Assembly: GCF_036588685.1 (NCBI RefSeq)
Contig: NC_086376.1
Coordinates: forward strand, 10,679,911-10,743,910
Direction: 5' to 3'
Source of the DNA: Mytilus trossulus
Lineage: Eukaryota > Mollusca > Bivalvia > Mytilida > Mytilidae
DNA length: 64,000 nucleotides
The first letter of the stretch is position 1. The number at the start of each line of letters is the position of its first letter. The notes below the pieces were generated by a model, which saw nothing but the letters and a program-made list of their open reading frames with translations, was not told the DNA's origin and ran no database searches. The translations under genes and the position numbers were made by a program. Below, piece after piece: positions 60,401-64,000 of the stretch.

Positions 60401-62578
60401 TTCTATTACAGAGTCTGTGACTTCACAATACAAACCACACTGATGATCTTGTACAATCTGATCACATTTTCTCTGTAAAATAATATGTTATACCTGTTTA
60501 CAACACAGTATTACATCACACTACCATACAGACATCAGTTTTCCAGATCTTCTACGTTTTAAAATTTGTTTTGAAATTTTGAAACCTTATAGATAATCTC
60601 TAAGGCCACCACTGTCAAACCTATTTTCAAATTTTGCAACATTTGACACAGAGGAGACATTAAAACTGAACTGTCTGTTTTAAGCAGTTTGTAGATATCA
60701 TGCTGTTAGATCTATATACTGTAAGTTCAGAAATGTTTGCCATTTTTTTTTTTTGTGAAAAATGCGACAAGGTTATAATCGCAAACATTTAATATGTTTA
60801 AACTTGCATTTTGAAATTTTGTATATGAATTAAACAGGATTTTTTACAAAATCAAAAAAAATAAAATTGCATTTTAGTGTACACTGATAAAATCGCAATA
60901 ATAGATGCAAGCAATAAATTCTGAATTTACATAATGGGATTTAAAACAGGTTGATCAAAGAAGATTTCAGTCAGTGCTAGTTGATGCCACTTACTTTTTT
61001 TTATTCTTTTAAGCTTTTTCTAAATACATAACATAACATTTGACATGTATGGTTTGGGTGATTATACAAGTTGTTCACAGTTGTAAGTCCTTAGGTTGCT
61101 CATTTTTGCTTTTATTTGTTGAAGTTTTTTTATTATATAAAATTATAAAAGTAACAGTGTCTTTTGCTGGCAATCTGTAAACAAGTCATCCATGTGACTG
61201 TTATAATGTAAACTGAGTGCCAATAAAATTTATATTAGAAATGATAATCTTTCAAAATAAATTGTTCTTGAAAATTAACAATTTTAACAATTGATCGATA
61301 TCAAACAAAATTGTTTCATTGTCATCTTTGGGTGCAATAGGTAAATGAAACATACAATGTCGAATCATCAACTCACAGTCCTAACAAAAGATTTTACAAC
61401 CCTGTAGTCACGGTAGTGTAGTGCAATATTGACAGCGCTATGGAATTGATCATCCCAGATGTTTAATGAGCTCCCGAGGAATGCTATTCCATTTGTCCCA
61501 CAAAGCATTTACTCAAGCTGACTTTATGATATTGGTGGTGGTTTTCATCGTCTAAACCATGTCAAATCTGATGCAAAATTTGCTCAATCGGACCAAAATC
61601 CAGCGAAAAGCATGACTTTTGTCCAAGGCTGGTGCCAAATGTCTAGATATAACCACCACTGATGGTTTTTCATAATAAATGATTTTTGGTCTACAGAATT
61701 CGATGTTTACACCAGACGACCTTTTAAATGTCACTAAGAAAAGACTGTGGTGCTCTTTATCAATTTCTGCGCAAATGGTGCTTTACTGAAATTGAACCAA
61801 AGGTTATACCGTGACCACCATTGAACTCTTGTGACCTTTAGACAGCCATCTAAGTTGATATCGGACATGTTAAAGACCAAATGGATTGGTCTTGCTGAGC
61901 GTTTTTTGCCTTTTGTATCCCGGCATGTAGCTTATCATTAAATGATCCATTTTGGTTGAATTTATGGATGATTTGGGTTATTGAAGAGGCTACAACTTAA
62001 GTCTTCTCGTAATTGTATGCTGTGAAAGGCTTCATTGGATCATTCCCAAAACTGCATGTCGCTGGTTGTCAGAAAGTCCTGGCATTTACTCAGATGTTAA
62101 TTGCAGTTTCTTCACAATAAGTGTTGCGTTTTCATTGGCACTCAGTATACATGTATAAGTAATGTCATTAGTGTATAGAGTCTATTGTCATTAATGTAAA
62201 TGCTCTGTACCAAGTCAGGAATATGACACTTGTTATCCATTTTTTAGATGTGTTTTAGATTTTGGTTTTGCCATTTGATCATGGACTTTTGTTTGGAATT
62301 TTACCCAGAGTTCAGTGTTTTTTGTGATTTCACTTTTTTTATGCTATCAGTTTAGTATCTGCACTGACAAGTGTCTATATTTTAAGAACATACTAACATG
62401 TAAAACTTCTATAACAATGTACTTTGTATCTTTGGATTCTGTTTGACTGGAAGACATGTAGTTAATACCCCATTTTACTGGTGTCTTCAGAAATGTATCA
62501 TATCCCCAAGTAAGCCATGATGGTCTCTGCTTTACTGGTGATGATCCTGAGTTTGACAACATTTTAATAGTATTTGAT
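42439..62578 (-). CDS. CHMP7: CHMP7 (ESCRT-II/III hybrid protein), 5' end missing
   Basis: ESCRT-III-related protein that recruits the ESCRT machinery to the reforming nuclear envelope. Minus-strand exons: 62578-62398, 60472-60281, 59423-59353, 58920-58858, 48392-48347, 48056-47937, 47054-46956, 45639-45474, 42767-42439 (stop). All nine join with GT-AG and consistent phases, giving 421 codons after one split base. Order: a winged-helix part with PSWLTWGYDTFLKTPVKW (matches the membrane-binding region), then LEELVKQRKVTV, then the Snf7 helices (ALRLKKTSKTQALRCLRQKK, DILDNILNQI, GLDISREELEAELEDIM) and a long C-terminal tail. The tail has nine S/T-P sites and ends with ELPDVP, a MIM2-like motif. 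The first exon(s) were not found; the first exon seen starts with one base of a split codon. A 10-kb intron (48393-58857) holds the 60-bp satellite. Confidence 0.92.
42955..43140 (-). repeat. Family A dispersed element copy (single satellite-like unit)
   Basis: Contains 'cagcaacaaatgataatcac' 'tgaatt' followed by 'ggacaggcacatgg' and 'gtagggttaaac...ccctccc'. In reverse complement this is collinear with the left flank of the array plus one unit, so it is an unexpanded relative of the satellite locus. Confidence 0.75.
44440..44715 (-). repeat. Dispersed repeat (family F)
   Basis: 'gcactatcattttctatgtt', 'ggaacatgtgtataaagttt', 'agaccagaaaacataatgcc' and 'ggggcataaaaat' recur in the same order at 62675-63068. 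It lies in a CHMP7 intron. Overlapping ORFs on the minus strand are by-products. Confidence 0.75.
45854..46940 (-). mobile_element. Family B repeat, copy 3 (inverted)
   Basis: On the minus strand it begins 'gtcgagcctacattttttgt' and ends '...gtgcactcttgtct'. It lies in the CHMP7 intron between the exons at 47054-46956 and 45639-45474, only 16 bases from the donor of the former. A GC-rich 'gccgccgccgtt'-like run at 46862-46890 is a local microsatellite of the copy. Confidence 0.85.
47200..47640. repeat. Dispersed-looking repeat in CHMP7 intron
   Basis: Contains 'ggagcataactctagaacga' and ends 'aaggctggggcataataag', like the tails at 42050 and 63060. Assignment is weak. Confidence 0.35.
48826..58510 (+). 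mobile_element. Family A element expanded by an internal satellite
   Basis: The left flank (48826-48878: 'ggagggttaggtacc', 'aaacatgtttctgatccc') and right flank (58349-58510: 'ttttgcacattgctgaaggc', 'ttggcaatcataccacatct') are collinear with the outer parts of other family A copies (42955-43140, 33565-33700 in reverse complement). The array between them replaces a segment that is single-copy elsewhere. Confidence 0.75.
48879..58348 (+). repeat. ~157-copy array of a 60-bp unit
   Basis: The unit reads 'tatgtgcctgtgtctagtca' + 'gaagcctgtaattcagtggt' + 'tattatttgttgctgtaatg'. Copies are mostly identical or differ at a few recurrent sites (tctAg/tctGg/tctTg, cAgtgg/cTgtgg, ttAttt/ttGttt, ttTctg). 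A 2-base insertion at about 53144 shifts register; shortened 35-bp units occur at about 57231-57265 and 58261-58330. The unit is 20 codons with no stop in one frame, so ORFs of 1465, 901 and 273 codons appear. Their repeating peptide (YVPVSSQKPVIQWLLFVAVM) is not regarded as a real protein: frequent variants change residues, and the sequence comes from a mobile repeat. The array lies in antisense orientation inside a CHMP7 intron. Confidence 0.98.
60717..60931. mobile_element. MITE (family E) copy in CHMP7 intron
   Basis: Begins 'tactgtaagttcagaaat' and ends 'aaattctgaatttac' (roughly inverted). The interior matches 34298-34512. Confidence 0.65.
60932..62397. other. CHMP7 intron without recognised features
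   Basis: AT-rich up to about 61320, then about 61400-62100 is less AT-rich with words such as 'gtgaccaccattgaactc' and 'gaccaaaatccagcgaaaag'. This looks like the remnant of a transposon, but no open frame or terminal repeats were found. Confidence 0.35.
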
Positions 62579-62674
62579 CTGTAAAATAAAAATAATGGTA
62601 GTATAGATTACAACATTTTGTAAAATGGTTGTAGTTCTTGAGAGTTCTCCACTGATTTACAATAGTTTAATTAC

Positions 62675-63068
62675 GAGAATGTGTCCAAAGTACATGGATG
62701 CCCCACTCGCACTATCATTTTCCATGTTCAATGGACCGTGAAAATAGAATAAATATAATTAGGCATTAAAATTAGAAAGATCATATCATAGGGAACATGT
62801 GTACTAAGTTTCAAGTTGATTGGACTTCAACTTCATCAAAAACTACCTTGACCAAAAACTTTAACCTGAAACTCGCACTTTAATTTCATGTTCAGTGGAC
62901 CGTGAAATTGGGGTCAAAAGTTTAATTTGGCTTTAGAATTAGAAAGATCATATCATAAGGAACATGTGAACTAAAAACTTTAACCTGAAGCGGGACAGAC
63001 AGATGGACAAACGGACGCACAGGCCAGAAAACATAATGCCCTTCTTCTAGCGTAGGTGGGGCATAAAA
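62675..63068 (-). repeat. Dispersed repeat (family F), two partial copies in tandem
   Basis: The words 'actcgcactatcattttcca' and 'agaaagatcatatcatagggaac' are repeated at about 62880-62965, followed by 'aggccagaaaacataatgcc' and 'ggggcataaaaat'. It matches 44440-44715. Confidence 0.7.
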
Positions 63069-63120
63069 ATAAATAAGAAAGATGTTGGTAGGTACTGAAG
63101 GGACCAGAATTCCCACAGTA

Positions 63121-63263
63121 TTATAAAAAATTCCTAAAGATAACACTACAGTCATGTCTGGTAATTCTGCTCGTCCAATAACTCTAACCCCTTTACTTCC
63201 TTGTGCATCTCTTCCAAAAATACTTTTGCTCTGCGATTTTATTTCAACTTTGAATAAAACCAT
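63121..63263 (-). other. Open stretch of unknown status upstream of CHMP7 exons
   Basis: One minus-strand frame is open from 63263 through about 63070. Its N-terminal half (IFGRDAQGSKGVRVIGRAEL) is not recognisable as CHMP7, and no donor in the phase needed (2) was found for that frame. The C-terminal half runs into repeat family F. It is either an exon of something else or repeat sequence. Confidence 0.2.
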
Positions 63264-63662
63264 TTGCTTACATCATCTAAATCAAAGGGAGACAAAGCAA
63301 TTTGAAATACTGTAGAAATTCAAAATAACATATAAATAATAATATTAATTTTGAAGTTTCTATTTCTTCATTATCTTTATCATGTTTAATATATATGATA
63401 AAGTTTGTCACAAACTAACTGTATCATGGTGATTTTTTTTTTTTCGATTTAAAAAGATATAAAATAAAATATTTTGACTCTGACATTCTGAAATAATATT
63501 GTAGGTTAAATTAAAACCAAAAAATACTACTAGTATCCACTTTAAACCTATTGTCAAGGATTTTGGTGTTTCTAAACTACATTCATGACATTTCAAGACT
63601 GAATGATGGCATTTTTTATGACAAGACTATAAACTGTGCTATTGACATTTTGGGTTAACATA

Positions 63663-63800
63663 TCTTATATTTCTATTTCACCAATTTCTTTTTGACTTGA
63701 TTCTATTTTTTTATTATCATCTGGAATTCCTTTTTTAGCCATCTTAGTGGACCATTTCCTAACTTTCATGTTCCCTCCATACATAAAATCTTCTATTTTT
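63663..63800 (-). other. Possible last coding exon of an unidentified upstream gene
   Basis: On the minus strand, after an acceptor-like 'aaaaatag', a frame reads MYGGNMKVRKWSTKMAKK, then GIPDDNKKIESSQKEIGEIEI and stop. The composition (charged, ending in a stop) looks coding-like, but I do not recognise the family. It might also be an overlooked CHMP7-proximal exon or chance. Confidence 0.25.
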
Positions 63801-63926
63801 CCTTATGAGAAAGTGATCAAATGTTGCATTTCTATAAGGTTCATTTACTTCATTAATTATTTTTAACAGTAAATACTTATAAAAACACCTATTGTTATTA
63901 TGTAAACATCTATTGAAATGTTTTTG

Positions 63927-64000
63927 TTGGCATTCAAGGAATTGCTACCATACAAAATGTTGGCATTCAAGGAATTGCTACCATACAAAATGTTGGCATT
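63927..64000. repeat. 33-bp tandem repeat running off the right edge
   Basis: 'ttggcattcaaggaattgct' + 'accatacaaaatg' recurs at 63927, 63960 and 63993. Confidence 0.9.

Noticed and set aside
62922..63263. 113-codon minus-strand ORF as a CHMP7 N-terminal exon
   Set aside because: Its sequence does not resemble CHMP7, its possible donors give the wrong phase, and its C-terminal half is dispersed repeat family F.

Overview
This is an AT-rich animal genomic window with multi-exon genes, GT-AG introns and a heavy load of dispersed and tandem repeats. The gene structures and the repeat families (a dispersed element ending near 'tcataccacatcttct', several TIR elements, long tandem arrays) suggest a bivalve mollusc, probably a mytilid mussel. 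The organism assignment is inference from recalled repeat families; the genes are read directly.

Three protein-coding genes are supported. (1) The 5' part of ornithine aminotransferase (OAT) lies on the minus strand, with three coding exons between 1913 and 4298. The gene continues beyond position 1, and a likely non-coding first exon ends at a donor at 6127. (2) A complete xylulokinase (XYLB) lies on the plus strand from 12457 to 34281, with 19 constitutive or alternative exon slots encoding 536 residues. (3) Most of the ESCRT-III/nuclear-envelope protein CHMP7 lies on the minus strand from 62578 down to 42439, with nine exons; its first exon(s) were not found. OAT and XYLB are divergent, and XYLB and CHMP7 are convergent. 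They do not form an operon or a single pathway.

The standout observation is in XYLB. Exon slot 12 exists twice in the same intron interval, at 21718-21833 and 28028-28143. Both copies are 116 nt, have the same phase and intact splice sites, and encode ungapped but strongly diverged versions of the phosphate-binding SLGTSD segment (14 of 38 residues identical by eye). Because 116 is not a multiple of 3, using both or neither shifts the frame, which is the signature of mutually exclusive exons. This predicts two xylulokinase isoforms.

The second standout is a roughly 9.5 kb array of about 157 copies of a 60-bp unit (48879-58348) inside a CHMP7 intron. The unit length is exactly 20 codons and its consensus has no stop in one frame, which gives spurious ORFs of up to 1465 codons. 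The array sits inside one copy of a dispersed element whose two ends flank it, and the unit matches an internal piece of that element seen elsewhere in the window, so the satellite appears to have arisen by local expansion of a mobile repeat. It shows higher-order repeats and recurrent 25-bp deletion junctions.

Layout: 1-560 minisatellite; 560-6230 OAT 5' part with repeat insertions; 6230-12456 intergenic and repeat-rich ((TTAC)n, a TIR element carrying a Pol III-type promoter, a 475-bp TIR element with tandem copies of its terminus); 12457-34281 XYLB; 34282-42070 XYLB 3' UTR and repeat-rich convergent intergenic DNA; 42070-62578 CHMP7; 62600-64000 repeats and possible unassigned exons.
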